Positions 49,692 through 61,540 of a stretch of 64,000 nucleotides of DNA are shown piece by piece (the stretch's first letter is position 1; the number at the start of each line of letters is the position of its first letter). Both the position numbers and the translations under genes were made by a program. The stretch is from the NCBI GenBank assembly GCA_023512835.1, contig CM042090.1, forward strand, positions 6,556,843 to 6,620,842, in the 5' to 3' direction. The DNA is from Taxillus chinensis. Its lineage: Eukaryota > Streptophyta > Magnoliopsida > Santalales > Loranthaceae. The notes beneath the pieces are model-generated. The model saw only the letters and a program-made list of their open reading frames with translations, made no database searches and was not told the origin of the DNA.

Positions 49692-50285
49692 TTAGTGGGC
49701 CAAATTCTCGACGATGGCAAGGGCATTACTGCAGAGCTGTCGGAACACCTCGGTGGACCCTTCCAACACCGACTTGTCCGCCGTCGGTTGGTCCTTGAAC
49801 CCTGCCTCGCACGACTCCACGTCCGAGACCGCCGCCTGCACTGACGCCTTGACATCCTTGTACCCTGTCGTTACCAGCTTTGCCATGGAGTCATCGAGCT
49901 GGTCCGTCGCGTCTACGAAATGCTCCAGGCAGTCGGCCAGGCACTGGTCCGTGCCGGGTGCAAGGCTCGCTAGCGAGGTCTCGTTGTGTAGTATGGCGTC
50001 GATGCGCTCCGAGATCTCTGCGCTTCTCATGGAAGCCTGCTTGAGCGAAACCTGCACCATGGCGATACGGTCCTCCAAGATGCTCCCCGGCCGGGACTGG
50101 GGAATATAGAAGCAGAGTTCCTTCTGCACCGCAAACTGGCAGGCGTTCGCGACAAGGCTTCCGCCTGCGGGGGCGGCTGCCTCGGAAGCCGAGGTAAGAA
50201 GATCGGCAACGGCGAGGTGGGGAGGAAGGGAAAGGCAAAAGACTATGGGCAAGAGGCATAGGGACGAAATGTACGTGGGCTTCAT
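49692..50285 (-). CDS. Plant invertase/pectinesterase inhibitor (PMEI domain) protein
   Basis: A single-exon 197-residue secreted protein. Residues 1-27 (MKPTYISSLCLLPIVFCLSL...) form a signal peptide, which is why the ATG at 50285 is preferred over the in-frame one 33 bases upstream. The four PMEI Cys residues are present as C49-C58 (NACQFAVQKELC) and C119...C159, with extra C115 and C185. The middle is helical, with ISERIDAIL and ALEDCLE-type QCLADCLEHFVDATDQLDDS, and the end has LCSNALAIV. Members bind pectinesterases or acid invertases in the apoplast or vacuole; which one is the target cannot be read from sequence. It is GC-rich like the other genes here. Neighbours are the hAT element at 3' and a copia fragment at 5'. 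Confidence 0.9.
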   Translation of the reverse strand: MKPTYISSLCLLPIVFCLSLPPHLAVADLLTSASEAAAPAGGSLVANACQFAVQKELCFYIPQSRPGSILEDRIAMVQVSLKQASMRSAEISERIDAILHNETSLASLAPGTDQCLADCLEHFVDATDQLDDSMAKLVTTGYKDVKASVQAAVSDVESCEAGFKDQPTADKSVLEGSTEVFRQLCSNALAIVENLAH

Positions 50286-50969
50286 GTCGTTTTTGTTTGT
50301 GTTTGGGTCGAGAGACAAGTTTGAAATTAATGGGGTATGGAGAATGGTTTTGAAATTTTTTTTGTATTATTTTTAGCGTACACTGGCGAAACTGATGATA
50401 ATTAATGGGAATAAATAGACCATACTTTTCGATCAATCGGAGGGAAATGCGCTCCGCCATGCAATTTATAAGATTGATGACACGATTCACGTTAAATATG
50501 GATATATAATACATACAACATATGATGGGAAGAGATGAGTTGGTGCTGTAAATTTGGGTCAATAATATTGATATGGTTGAGGAGGTGAGTTGGTCCAGCA
50601 GATAATATTGCTTGTTTCGCTGGTAACTAAAAATACTCGGAAACCCGATCGTGTTGATCGAATAACTCTACAGTCTACACCCACCGTATAGGACTCCCTC
50701 CCGGTCGCTGTAGCGAATTTAGTGGGAGGGCCCAATCCCAACGTTCCTCTAACATCCTTGCCAGCTCCTCCTGGTAATGTTGGCCCCACTGCTTCCGCAG
50801 CCTGTTTGGACCTCCATCATCGCCTGCTCTCTCCACGGCCCCATCTTCAGTCCAATGGTAGTTACTGTAGATGATCTTGGTTCCCCCAATTCCTCCGCTT
50901 GGACGTAACCTGATGACTGTTCCAGCACAAGTGCATTGTAAAAGAACAAAAATAGAGAGCCGAAACGTT
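50286..50969 (-). other. Upstream region of the PMEI gene
   Basis: Contains the PMEI promoter side (50286-50560, AT-rich) and, from about 50570 to 50930, an unrecognised GC-richer block with overlapping minus-strand open frames of 76-121 codons. The frames match no family known to me and are probably transposon-derived. Confidence 0.4.
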
Positions 50970-51256
50970 TTTGTGGTGCACACACAACAGCAACGTTTTC
51001 TATTTTCCACTTTATAAAGCAATACAACATATACTAGCAAATTTGCAAAATAAATGTGAATACCATCAATAGAATTTGATGGATATTCACTTATACCCTC
51101 AACAAAAATAAAAGAAATTCTATCCTAAAATGACACGATTCTCTTGGCCCAATTAAAAAACTAAACACAAATCAAAGAATGAAACAAAAAGACCAAAACA
51201 TAGAAAAAAAAAAAGACAGAGACTTTGTCCAGGTTACCAACTAGATTATGTCTAAC
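50970..51256 (-). repeat. Probable 3' LTR of the truncated copia element
   Basis: On the minus strand TGTTAGACATAATC starts right after a purine-rich CAGGGGTTGA, as an LTR does after a polypurine tract. The far boundary (a TG at about 50970 or 51050) is not certain, and no partner LTR exists to compare. Confidence 0.45.
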
Positions 51257-54150
51257 ATTCAACCCCTGAGCTAGTTGGCATGTTTCACAAACTGCAGTTC
51301 TATCTTCTCATGCATAGCCAGAAATTTCAGCCTTTCGATTGGTTTTGTTAGAATGTCTGCAAACTATCTAATTGTGCTGACATGTTCAACCACTATCTTC
51401 CCTTCTGTCACACAGTCCTATATAAAATGATAACATGTATATATCTATGTGCTTGTTGAAAAATATGGAAAACTAGATTCTTGCAAGAAAATGACAGATT
51501 GATTGTTTATGTGAAGCTTTATCTGATTTGTTACCTGATTCGTGAGATCAGTAAGTAAAGAAGTTAGCCAAATTCCTTGGCAAGCTATTGTAGCAGATGT
51601 TATATACTCCACTTCACAATAGGATAAAGTAACCACCGTCTATTTTCTTAACTGCCAGCTCACCAAGTTAGAGCCCAAGAAAAACAATACCCCACTTGTA
51701 CTCGCCATCCACATTACCTGCCATGTCGCTATCACTAAAACCCACCAATTTAAACTCGTTTGATTTCTTTTTTTCATAAATACAACCTAAATCAAGTGTA
51801 CCCTTTACATATCTTAAGATCTGTTTTACCGCAGTAAGATGTTCTATTTTCGAAGTCTCCATATACCTACTCACGATTCCAATTGAAAACGCTAAATTTG
51901 GTCTGGTATGTAGTAAATAACGCAAACTGCCCACTATGCTCTGATACATAGTTTGATCAACTAGATTTGATGAAATATCCATGCTCAATTTAAATCTTTT
52001 TTATCATTGGGGTTTGCGTATGATTACAATCCCGCATACCATGGTCTTGGAGAATTTTCTTTGCATATGCTATCTGACATACAGAAATTCTATTAGGTGC
52101 CTGCACCACCTCTATGCCAAGATAATAGCTCAATAGCCCCAAATTAGTCATCTTGAAACATTTCTGCATCTCCTGTTTGAACTTTTCAATTTCTTCGATC
52201 TTGACAGCTACCAGTGATAATTAAGTCCACCACAGACTCCTACAAGCAACCGTGTGCTCCCATCATTTTTCTTGTAAAATGCATGTTCATACAGACTTCT
52301 ATTAAAACCAAATGACGTTAGTGTGCAGTTCAACTTAGTGTTCCATGCTCTTGGGGCCTATTTTAATCCATATAGGGCTTTGTGTAACCTGAGTACCTTA
52401 TGTTCACTGCCCTTTTCTTCAAAACCATGTGGTCGTTGGACATATACTTCTTTTCTTAATTCTCCATTCAAGAACATAGATTTTACATCCATGTGATGTA
52501 ACCACCAACTTTCTTCAGCTGCAAGAGCGATAAATAGCCCCACAGTCTCCATTCTTGCGACCGGTGTAAAAACTTCCTCAAAATCAATACCATGTCTTTA
52601 CGCATACCCTTTCGCGACCAATCGAGCATTGTATTTTAGCACCTTGCCATCAGATTTCTTCTTCACTTTGTACACCCAATTTAGTCTAATTACTTATTGC
52701 CCAACTGGTGGATGCACTAAACTCCATATGTGATTACTTTAAATAGAGTCAATTTCTTCCTACATGGCATTTCTCTAATGTTTATCCCTTACAACTTCTT
52801 GAAAAGTCCCTGAATCATTCACACCCAGTAGACAATAGCCAGAGAAATCAAATTGCACTAGTTTAGTCAAGTCATAAAGGTCTTGTAGATGTCTTGTACA
52901 TATTGGTGTTTGGACTAAAGGATATGATGCAGTGGCCGATTCATGTGTTAAAGATGTTGTTTGAGGAGATGGAGTTTGTAGATTGATTGCTACTGCTACT
53001 ATACTTTCCTCTACCTACTGTGAAATTAATGGTTCCACATTAGTATGAACATCTACATTGTTGATAATTTCAGTCTATGCTAGACTATAGGTTTTTTTTT
53101 TAAATCCTTTGTGCATGCATTTCCTGTGTGATGCATGAATTCCTAACTCTATGCCTTCTCTTCATCAAAAATAACATCACATGTGATGACCACTTTATTT
53201 CTAATTGGATAATACACTCAATAAGCCTTCGTTTTGTTCTCATATCCTATAAAGACCATTGGTGAACTTCGTGCTGTAAATTTACTATCATGTCCATCTA
53301 CAGGTTTCACATGTGCTACACACCCAAACATGTGCATGTAATGAACCACTAGCTTGTGTCTATGCCACGTTTCATATAGAGTCATTCTCACCACACTCTT
53401 GGTAGCTGTAGAATTTAAAATATATATAGCAATTATGATAGCTTCTCCCCCAAACTTTGCTTTCATATTCATGTTTTGCATCATGCTTCATGTCATTGAT
53501 GTTACCATTTGGTTTTTTTTCTCTGCAACCCCATTTTGCTGAGGGGAGTAAGGGGCTATTAAAAAACATTTAATACCCATCTCCTTACAGAAATTTGTAA
53601 TTCACTAGATCGGAATTCACCACCCTAATCTATATAAAATCTTCACGCCCATTTCTAATTCTGCTTCAGACTTGATTTCTTGAATTTTTTTGAAAGCATG
53701 ATCTTTGGACTTTAATAGTGAGATCCACATATATCTATTATAATCATCAACCATTAGGAAAAAATATTTGTTACCTACCGATGTTGCAGGTGTGATTGGT
53801 CCACATAAATCTACATGTATTAATTCTAACACTGCACTTGATCTAAATAGAGCTTCTTTGGGGAATTGATTGCGTCGTTGCTTTCCAGTCAAATAACCTT
53901 CACATAACTATTCTGTGTGCTTGATTTTAGGTAGTCCATTTATTAAGCCCTCCTGGCTTAGTTTGTGTAATGAATGGAAGTTTAAATGACCATAACAAGT
54001 ATGCCATCTCCAAGTTGTTGCCCTCTATAACGTTTTTGACACTATTGACCAAGATGGTTGTATCAGATCCCTACAACCATCTTGTGGGGGGTATAATAGG
54101 GGCAAAATAGATATTTTCCATTATAGAGTTCATGTATAAAAGACTTAATT
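51257..54150 (-). pseudogene. Ty1/copia pol, 5'-truncated
   Basis: From 54150 leftwards: a GAG-pre-integrase region (GHLNFHSLHKLSQEGLINGLP), integrase (ELIHVDLCGPI, FFLMVDDYNRYMW, LGGEFRSSE-like), an RT block (WLHHMDVKSMFLNGELRKEVY, HGFEEKG, LHKALYGLK) and RNase H (SIVGSLRYLLHTRPNLAFS, ILRYVKGTLDLG, GFSDSDMAGN, YCEVEYITSATIACQGIWL, INNQSVIFL). Stops and frameshifts are numerous. Gag and the 5' LTR are missing, so this is a 5'-truncated, dead copy. It is not the same copy as the one at 1-3138, which has a different sequence. Confidence 0.85.
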
Positions 54151-55479
54151 GATTAAATAGTGTTAACACATATTTTCATTAATAAAGTCAAATACAGTGT
54201 CAGTCTCGACTCTGTCTTCCTCCTCTTATTCGTTTTCTTGTTTCTGCATATTGATTCAATACTTTGTTCTTCTCTTGGTGACCGAAGGTATGTAGAAGCC
54301 ATGATGGTAGAGGAGCTTGGCGAGTTTGGGCATGGGTAAACATCACATTGATCACAAACATATGTTTGTAAACATAAATAATTATGTTCACAAACCATCA
54401 TTTATAAATAGGTAACAAAATTTAAAAATAAAAATTATTAAAATAATATTATGCGGCCGACACCTATCCCATACGTTAATCGAATTAACCGAATTTGCTC
54501 TTACTACCACTCATTTCCTCCCCCTAGCCACTGGCGCTGGTATCGAATTTATCACTCTTCTCTTAGCAGCATCCATCGCCATCTATCTCTATACCATGGT
54601 AATTACTAATTAGTAATTAATAACATTTATGTTTAGTCATTTTGTTTTCTTATTTTTTGTATGTTTTTAAAGATGATTGATATGGATTGAGTTATATTTT
54701 TGTATTGTTTTAAATTGTTTTTTAAATAAAAAATTTAGATGTGGCTAATGACTCTTCAACAACATAGATATGTAACCTAGCGATGTGGATTCGCACCCAT
54801 TTGTCATTGATCTGTAGTTCTGAACCTATTTGTCATCGACCTATACTTATGCACCCATCATCATGGATCTGCACCCAACACATCGATCTACACCCTAAGA
54901 TCTATCTTTTACTTTTTTATGTATAAAAATTTTGAAGTACCCGCTCTCTCTGCCGAGTGTCGATCATGAGGCCACAAGGTTGAAGATGGATTAGTCTGCG
55001 CCCCCTCTCTCTGCTCCTCCATGGATTGGTCTCTTTCTATCGGTCTACACCCCTTGTTGCAGTTCTTCTATTTTTAGTCCCGAGAGATCTTCTCCCTTAT
55101 CTATCTGTTTTAATGAAATTAAAGTTATGCAATTTTAATTTGGTTTTCATACTTAATTGATATGCTTTTAATTTTTAAATTTTCTTCATTTGATAATTAA
55201 TTTTTCTTCTGAATTTGTTATTTGTTTTGTAGCTATGCTCGTTGTCTTTACCATTGTTTTGGAACTACAGATTATTACCCTTTGAGAAATGTTTATGCAA
55301 TTTTATATACTATGTAATTTTTCTGGGCAATGGGTTCACTCATGGCTCTTAGCTTTTTCTTCTATTGTATTGGATTAATTTTTGTAAAATTTGGTTTGTT
55401 ATGTAAAACATACTTCTTCAGATAAATGATATATAATTTTATATTAATTTTTGTATTTTTTCATTATTATTTTGAGTAA
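54151..55479. other. Intergenic DNA, no gene recognised
   Basis: AT-rich. One short stretch near 54529-54597, between CCCCCTAG and GGTAATTA, reads ATGAGIEFITLLLAASIAIYLYTM-like hydrophobic sequence (split here: ATGAGIEFITLL, AASIAIYLYT) bounded by splice-like sites. It could be a stray exon or chance. Repeated TCTGCACCCA/TGCACCCATxxTCATxGATCT words occur at 54780-54900. Confidence 0.4.
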
Positions 55480-55890
55480 GATATTTTTGTTCATGAACAA
55501 ACAAACAAACAAATGTACATTGAAATTCATGAATGAATGGACGAATGAATATATTTATTTATAAATATTAAATAAATATATGTTCTTATTTATGAACAAT
55601 AGTCGAACGAACAAATAAATAATCTTTTTACGAATAAATGAATTTATAAAGATTAATTTTCGTGAACACATTCGTTAATATATTTATGAACCTCATTCAT
55701 GAACTAGTGTTCATGAACTATTTGTTAACATTAATAAGCTGTTCACAAATAATAACAAACGAGCTCAAACATAATAATTTAGTGTTTGTGTTTGGCTCGG
55801 TTTGTTAAGGAACAATACAAAGCCGAGCCGAGCACTATAAATACTATAGTGTTCCGCTCGGTTCGATTCATTTACGGCCCTAATTATTAT
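55480..55890. repeat. Degenerate interspersed repeat of TTCATGAAC / GAACAAAC words
   Basis: Many inverted words (TTCATGAAC, TTCGTGAAC, GAACGAAC), then GGCTCGG...CCGAGCC and a possible terminus, GGTTCGATTCATTTACGGCCCTAATTA. This looks like one end of a hAT-type non-autonomous element, but the matching left terminus was not found. A weaker similar stretch lies at about 63040-63125. Confidence 0.45.
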
Positions 55891-56987
55891 AATAAACTAG
55901 CTAGTAGCCATATAGAGTGGGGCTAGTTGCTATATGCGTGGGGTTGTTGTGCGGACTTTCCTGTGATAGAAAATTTTCAAGTCAGTATAAATACGTGGGG
56001 TGGGGATGAATAGTGAGATATTTAATTGGAGCTCTTTAATGACGTAGAAACCTTCACACCCATAATAAATAAATTTTATTTTATTTAAAAAGTTACCTTT
56101 TACTCATATTTTTATGAATCATCCCTAAAATGTATAAATCTACACCAATATTCACCTTTTTTTTTCTTTCCATCCTAATAATAATAATAATAACAATAAA
56201 ATACTGATATTATAAATTAAAATAATTATTATTGACTTGTTTTAGTATTATTAAAATAGTTGATATTTTGACGCACCGTAAAAATAGTTGATATTAGTAT
56301 ATATAATATACTAATTATATTAATGGATATATAAAGCGAACACTCTAAATAATTTTTTTGAAGTCGCCCTGGTAATTATAATTTATAAAATAAGCATTAG
56401 GTATTACTTGTGGGATGTTTAATTTTTTTAAAATTTATAAATACTTTTGAGTGTTTGTAAACATTTATTATTAAGCCTTAATGATTAATAATCTCTCAAC
56501 AACTTATTAAAATTGCTCTTGACCGAATAATTTTTTTTTTTAAAAATACTTGATCAAATATGCCTTGGTTTAATATATAAAGAATATTTTAAAAAATAAT
56601 TTTAAAAAAACAAATAAAATGCTAAAAGAGTAATTTTGTTAGGCCCCAAGTAAAAAACCAAAAAGCACATCAAGATTTCAGACACGGGAGAGAGATAGAC
56701 GCCTCTGCCTATAGCATTGCCATCGCGGATATATTTTTCCCCTATATTATCTCGCTACCGTGTCATCCGTGACTATCGCCCACGTCCTGTGTCCGTCAAA
56801 ATTGTCCAAATTACCAAACTATCCCTACAACGTCCCGCAAAAACCCATCAAGCACAAGGCCGGCGTTAGGTCACTGACCGTGCCATTTTGGTCATTTCAG
56901 TCACCCCACCCACCCTCCTCTTCATTCTCGTCATTTCACGCCCCCCGTCCGTCGCCCTAGCGGTTTCTTTCTCTGACAGTAGCGGCG
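55891..56987 (+). other. SEC15B upstream region
   Basis: AT-rich to about 56650, then a GC-rich leader. A TATATTTTTCCCC stretch near 56730 and pyrimidine-rich DNA before the ATG are plausible promoter/5' UTR parts. The open frames here are short and overlap the true gene's frame neighbours. Confidence 0.4.
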
Positions 56988-59396
56988 ATGCAGTCGTTGA
57001 GGAATCGCCGGAAAGTCGCGCCGGTGGCGGCGGATGGAGGAGGCGACTCAGCCGACAAGCAGGAGCAGCTCCTCCTCTCCTCTGCAATCTGCAACAACGA
57101 CGACCTCGCTCCCTTCGTCCGCAAGGCGTTCGCCTCGGGCAAGCCCGAGACCCTCCTCCAACACCTCCGCCACTTCGCCAAGTCCAAGGAGTCGGAGATC
57201 GAAGAGGTCTGCAAGGCCCACTACCAGGAGTTCATCATGGCCGTGGACGACCTCCGATCCCTCCTCTCCGACGTCGAGTCCCTCAAGTCCTCCCTCTCCT
57301 CCTCCAACGCCGCCCTCCACTCCGTCGCCGCCCCTCTCCTCTCCACCCTCGACTGCTTCGTCGAGGCCCGGATCGTCAGCCGCAACGTTGACCTCGCCCT
57401 CGACTCGGTCCACTCGTGCTCCCGACTCTCTGCCCTCTGCTCCAGGGCCAACCTCCACCTCGCCGACAACAACCTCTACATGGTGTTGAAGTGCGTCGAT
57501 TCCATCGAGCGAGAGTTCTTCGACAAGACCCCCTCTTCCGCTCTCCAGCGCGTGCTGGAGAAGGGCATTCCAGCCATCCGGTCGCATATCGAGACCCGAA
57601 TCAGCAAGGAGTTTGGGGACTGGCTGGTGGAGATCCGTACCGTGAGCCGCAATATTGGTCAGATCGCGATCGGGCAGGCGTCGGCGGCGAGGCAGAGGGA
57701 GGAGGAGCTTCGGATCAAGCAGCGGCAGGCGGAGGAGCAGAGTCGACTCAGTTCCAGAGACTGCGTTTACGCGTTGGAAGAAGAAGAGCTCGATGACGAC
57801 GATGGCGATCAAAGTAGGGATAGCAGTAATGGCAGTAGCGTGCTGGGGTTTGATTTGACCCCGTTGTATAGGGCTTATCACATACACCAAACCCTAGGGC
57901 TCGAGGATCGGTTCAAGCGGTACTATTTCGAGAATCGGAAGCTGCAGTTGACGTCGGATTTTCAGGTTTCCTCCATGATGCCGTTCCTCGAGTCCCACCA
58001 GACGTTTTTCGCCCAAATCGCGGGGTTTTTTATTGTCGAGGATCGAATCCTTAGGACGGCTGGGGGTTTGATTTCCAAACTACAGGTTGAGAATTTGTGG
58101 GAAACTGCAGTGAGTAAGATGTGTTCTGTGCTGGAGGGACAGTTTTCTAGGATGGAGACCGCGAATCACCTGTTGTTGATTAAGGATTATGTGAGTTTGC
58201 TGAGCGTGACTTTGCGGCGGTATGGATACGTGGTTGATCCGTTGCTTGTTGTTTTGAGCAACCATGGGGATAAGTACCATGACCTGTTGCTCTCGGATTG
58301 CAGTAAACAGTTTGCAGAGGTGCTTGCTGCTGATAATTTTGAGCAAATGTTGATGAGGAAGGAGTACGAGTATTCGATGCATGTGTTATCCTTTCAGATA
58401 CAAACTTCAGATATAGTTCCCGCGTTCCCTTATGTTGCCCCATTCTCATCTACGGTGCCGGATTGCTGTCGCATTGTGCGGTCCTTTATTGAGGATTCCA
58501 TCAGCTTCATGTCATATGGTGGGAACATTGATTTCTATGATGTTGTGAAGAAGTATCTGGATAGGCTTTTAACTGAGGTTTTGGATGATGCTTTGTTGAA
58601 GCTGATTAGCACATCAGTTAGCGGTGTGTCCCAAGCTATGCAGCTTTCAGCGAATATGACTGCCCTGGAGCGTGCCTGTGATTTCTTCTTCCGCCGAGCT
58701 GCACAACTTTCCGGATTTCCTTTACGAATGGCAGAAAGAGGCAGGAGGCAGTTTCCCCTTAAACATGCACGTGATGCCGCAGAAGACATGCTATCTAGAT
58801 TGCTTAAAACGAAGGTTGATGGTTTTATGATGTTGATTGAGAATGTGAATTGGACGGTGGATGAACCTCCCCACATTGCAAATGAGTATATGAATGAGTT
58901 GATAATATATTTGGAAACTCTTGTTTCTACAGCCCAGCAGGTATTGTCAGTCCAAACACTTAAAAGAGTTCTACAGGATGTTGTCTCCTACATATCAGAG
59001 AAAATTGTTGGGGTCCTAGTTGGGGATTCAGTTAAAAGATACAATTTTAATGCTATTATGGGGGTTGACTCAGATATTCAGTTGTTGGAATCATTTGTGG
59101 ATAGTCTCACAACACTCTTCTCAGACTCAGAGATAAATGAGCTGAAAACTGCTTTGGCCGAGGCAAGGCAACTGATTAATTTGCTACTGAGCAATCATCC
59201 CGAGAATTTTCTGAATCCAGTAATCAGGGAAAGGAGTTACAATACTTTGGATTATAAGAAGGTGATGGCTGCTTCTGAGAAATTGAAGGATCCTTCTGAA
59301 AGGCTATTTGGATCCTTTGGAGGAAGGAATGCAAAGCAAAATCCAAAAAAGAAATCCCTGGATGCCTTGATAAAAAGACTCAAGGATGTGAGTTGA
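56988..59396 (+). CDS. SEC15B: Exocyst complex component SEC15B
   Basis: An intronless 802-residue gene. SEC15 is the exocyst subunit that links Rab GTPases on secretory vesicles to the complex that tethers vesicles at the plasma membrane. Recognised features are MQSLRNRRKV at the start, ICNNDDLAPFVRKAF (34-48), SKESEIEEVCKAHYQEF (66-82), the helical region DWLVEIRTVSRNIGQ (211-225), REEELRIKQRQAEEQSRLS (237-255), an acidic loop (264-274), GFDLTPLYRAYHIHQTLGL (287-305) and the conserved C-terminal Sec15 domain up to KKKSLDALIKRLKDVS. Length and domain order match plant SEC15B. The first ~500 bases are strongly GC-rich at third positions and the rest less so, a 5'-to-3' GC gradient. The alternative paralogue SEC15A is less likely from the N-terminus. 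Confidence 0.95.
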   Translation: MQSLRNRRKVAPVAADGGGDSADKQEQLLLSSAICNNDDLAPFVRKAFASGKPETLLQHLRHFAKSKESEIEEVCKAHYQEFIMAVDDLRSLLSDVESLKSSLSSSNAALHSVAAPLLSTLDCFVEARIVSRNVDLALDSVHSCSRLSALCSRANLHLADNNLYMVLKCVDSIEREFFDKTPSSALQRVLEKGIPAIRSHIETRISKEFGDWLVEIRTVSRNIGQIAIGQASAARQREEELRIKQRQAEEQSRLSSRDCVYALEEEELDDDDGDQSRDSSNGSSVLGFDLTPLYRAYHIHQTLGLEDRFKRYYFENRKLQLTSDFQVSSMMPFLESHQTFFAQIAGFFIVEDRILRTAGGLISKLQVENLWETAVSKMCSVLEGQFSRMETANHLLLIKDYVSLLSVTLRRYGYVVDPLLVVLSNHGDKYHDLLLSDCSKQFAEVLAADNFEQMLMRKEYEYSMHVLSFQIQTSDIVPAFPYVAPFSSTVPDCCRIVRSFIEDSISFMSYGGNIDFYDVVKKYLDRLLTEVLDDALLKLISTSVSGVSQAMQLSANMTALERACDFFFRRAAQLSGFPLRMAERGRRQFPLKHARDAAEDMLSRLLKTKVDGFMMLIENVNWTVDEPPHIANEYMNELIIYLETLVSTAQQVLSVQTLKRVLQDVVSYISEKIVGVLVGDSVKRYNFNAIMGVDSDIQLLESFVDSLTTLFSDSEINELKTALAEARQLINLLLSNHPENFLNPVIRERSYNTLDYKKVMAASEKLKDPSERLFGSFGGRNAKQNPKKKSLDALIKRLKDVS

Positions 59397-60907
59397 TTTG
59401 TTACGGAGCTATATTTTGAGTCTATGTTCTTTCATTTTCCATTTTTATTGTGATTAGCAGTATTCATGTAGGTCTTGGTTTACGTTTTTTTCTTTCTGAA
59501 TTCACTCCCGGATTATGTCTTCTGATTGTATATTATGAATTTATGCCTGAATGTCCTTTGTGCCAGTCATTGTTATTATTTCGGTATTGGTTTTTGTATG
59601 GTACACTTTTAGTTCATCTCACTGAACTTGCCTTATGCACAATAATTAGTACTTTTGCCTATTATTGTGCATGTGTTCGGTCTCCAGATGGTGAGGGCAG
59701 TCCATTGTAGGCTGATTATGGCCTTGAGGCGTACCTAAACTCATAGTTTTAGGTGCTCTCTAATTGATGTAATTTTAAAGTTATGATGGCTATACATATA
59801 GAAAGGTTGTTATTTCAGTTGTTTATGCGATGGCATGAATATATGCTTTATCCTTCTTTTGTCTCCTCTTATCATCCTCATGTTATAAAGTTATCAGACG
59901 CGATGTATGATGAAAAGCCACCATGAAATCAGATTATTATTCATGATCTCTATGGTTAGCAGATGTTTTTAAGTGCCCATTTTAATTGTTGACTTGAATT
60001 GTATAGATTAGGTTGGGAGAGGTTGGCAAGGATCTTGCTAGCAGAAATGAGAGTTGTGTGTTATCACCGATATTATTCTTAAAATGTTGTTTTATTTTGG
60101 TGTGGGTTCCGAAGTTGTTTATTTTGGCGTGGGTTCCAAAGTTGTTAAAGTAGGTTAATTTTGGGTCTTGCACTTTGATAGTGCATGACCATGATTAGGA
60201 TTTTGCATGAGTACTAATTTTTGTTTCCTACAATGTGATTTGAAACATATTGATTAGATGAAGCATATATAGGGAACGATGCCTCCCTCCCACTAAGTTG
60301 TCCTCCAGCCATACCTGTTGGTTATTGTCTGATTGTGATTATATGGGAACAATGCATAATATGTATGCATTATTCAGTGCTGACCGTACCATTTACCACC
60401 TTTCAATATATGAAGGTAAAGGGTAAATGGTAACGTTTTGAAAATAATTTCCCTTGCGTTTGTTTTTTTGGGCCGCGGCGTGATCGAGATGGTTTTTGTA
60501 TTCACATACATTGTTGGTTGGATTCCAACCTGCTCGCTAAAGTCGTCATCATCAGTCACGTGCGCAGTACGCGAGCACAGCACAGATGAGGTACGTACAT
60601 ACGAATTGGGATTCTGTGCCTGTGCGGTAACAGTTAAACGATATCGTTTCTTTCCAAAACCATACTGATATGTATCCTTTAAAAAAAATCTAAAATGTCG
60701 TCGTTTTGATGTAAAGCAGCAACCCAAGGCAACAAGTAATTGACATTTGACACACATAATGACAAATAATAATAATAATAATAATAATAAATGCATCCTA
60801 TCCTATGAATCTATGATATTGATAATATTAATATGAATGCCCACCCACCCGAGTCCAGTCCCCCGCCCCAGTCCCGACACACGCGAACCCATTTTTCCAC
60901 AACGACC
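59397..60907 (+). other. SEC15B 3' UTR and spacer to the DUF538 gene
   Basis: No gene recognised. It has TATGAATTTATG-like sequence soon after the stop that may end the SEC15B transcript, a short direct repeat (TTTATTTTGGxGTGGGTTCCxAAGTTGTT) at 60090-60145, and an (AAT)n tract at 60763-60790 just before the DUF538 leader. The open frame 60374-60796 on the minus strand has no family features. Confidence 0.5.
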
Positions 60908-61408
60908 ATGTGGTCCATGTTCCCAGCTACCGTCATCGTCTGCTTCCTCATCTACCTCTCATCGCCGGCCACGGCCACCGTCCCCGGCGGCGGAAACGAG
61001 AGTAGTCTCTCGGCGTACGAGCTCCTCCAGGAGTACGACTTCCCGGTAGGCCTCCTCCCCCAAGGCATCACCGGGTATGAACTGGACCCCGCTACCGGAA
61101 AGTTCCGCGCTTACCTGAAGGGGACTTGCACCTTCTCTCTCCAGGGCTCGTACCGCCTCAAGTACAAGTCGACGATTAGTGGGACAATCTCTAAGGACAT
61201 GATCACCGACCTCAGCGGCATAAGCGTCAAGATTCTGTTCCTGTGGCTCAACATCGTGGAGGTCGTCCGCAGCGAAGATGAACTCCGGTTCTCGGTAGGG
61301 GTGGCGTCCGCCGATTTCACCATCGACAATTTCTTGGCGTGCCCTCGGTGTGGCTGTGGCTTCGACTGTGCTACTACTCCAGTACGGTACCTACTGGGAA
61401 TCATGTAA
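60908..61408 (+). CDS. DUF538 family secreted protein
   Basis: A single-exon 166-residue protein. Residues 1-24 are a signal peptide (MWSMFPATVIVCFLIYLSSP), which favours this ATG over an in-frame one 75 bases upstream that would add a Pro/His-rich tail. The DUF538 domain spans about 35-155: SAYELLQEYDFPVGLLPQGI, GYELDPATGKFRAYL, CTFSLQGSYRLKYKSTISG, ISVKILFLWLNIVEVVR, FSVGVASADF, and the Cys cluster CPRCGCGFDC (145-154). The family is plant-specific, with no established biochemical activity; some reports link members to stress and to lipid or chlorophyll binding. It lies 1.5 kb downstream of SEC15B, same strand. The C-terminal ATTPVRYLLGIM tail is longer than in some relatives, and GTAAGC at the stop could be read as a splice donor. 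Confidence 0.9.
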   Translation: MWSMFPATVIVCFLIYLSSPATATVPGGGNESSLSAYELLQEYDFPVGLLPQGITGYELDPATGKFRAYLKGTCTFSLQGSYRLKYKSTISGTISKDMITDLSGISVKILFLWLNIVEVVRSEDELRFSVGVASADFTIDNFLACPRCGCGFDCATTPVRYLLGIM

Positions 61409-61540
61409 GCAAACCCTTTTGTCTCGTCAATTTAAGGGTTCTGTTTTTATTTTATTTTATTACTATTAAAAAAAACCAAATTATGGAGATATGGTACTCA
61501 CAACTCAATCAATCAATCATGTAAGCAGCCTTGGTTATAT

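Noticed and set aside
49714..50109. 131-codon plus-strand open frame over the PMEI gene
   Set aside because: Antisense to a gene with signal peptide and four conserved cysteines.
50675..51040. 121-codon minus-strand open frame upstream of PMEI
   Set aside because: No family recognised; position next to a copia LTR suggests transposon leader sequence. Kept only as unclassified DNA.
54529..54597. Possible 70-base exon with splice-like borders
   Set aside because: Too short, no family recognised and no partner exons nearby; mentioned only in the intergenic entry.
57034..57890. Long antisense and alternative-frame open reading frames over the SEC15B 5' half
   Set aside because: They are shadows of the GC-rich first part of SEC15B, which has a clear conserved frame.
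60374..60796. 140-codon minus-strand open frame between SEC15B and DUF538
   Set aside because: Starts in an AAT microsatellite (poly-Leu), has no recognisable motif, and its composition is that of intergenic DNA.
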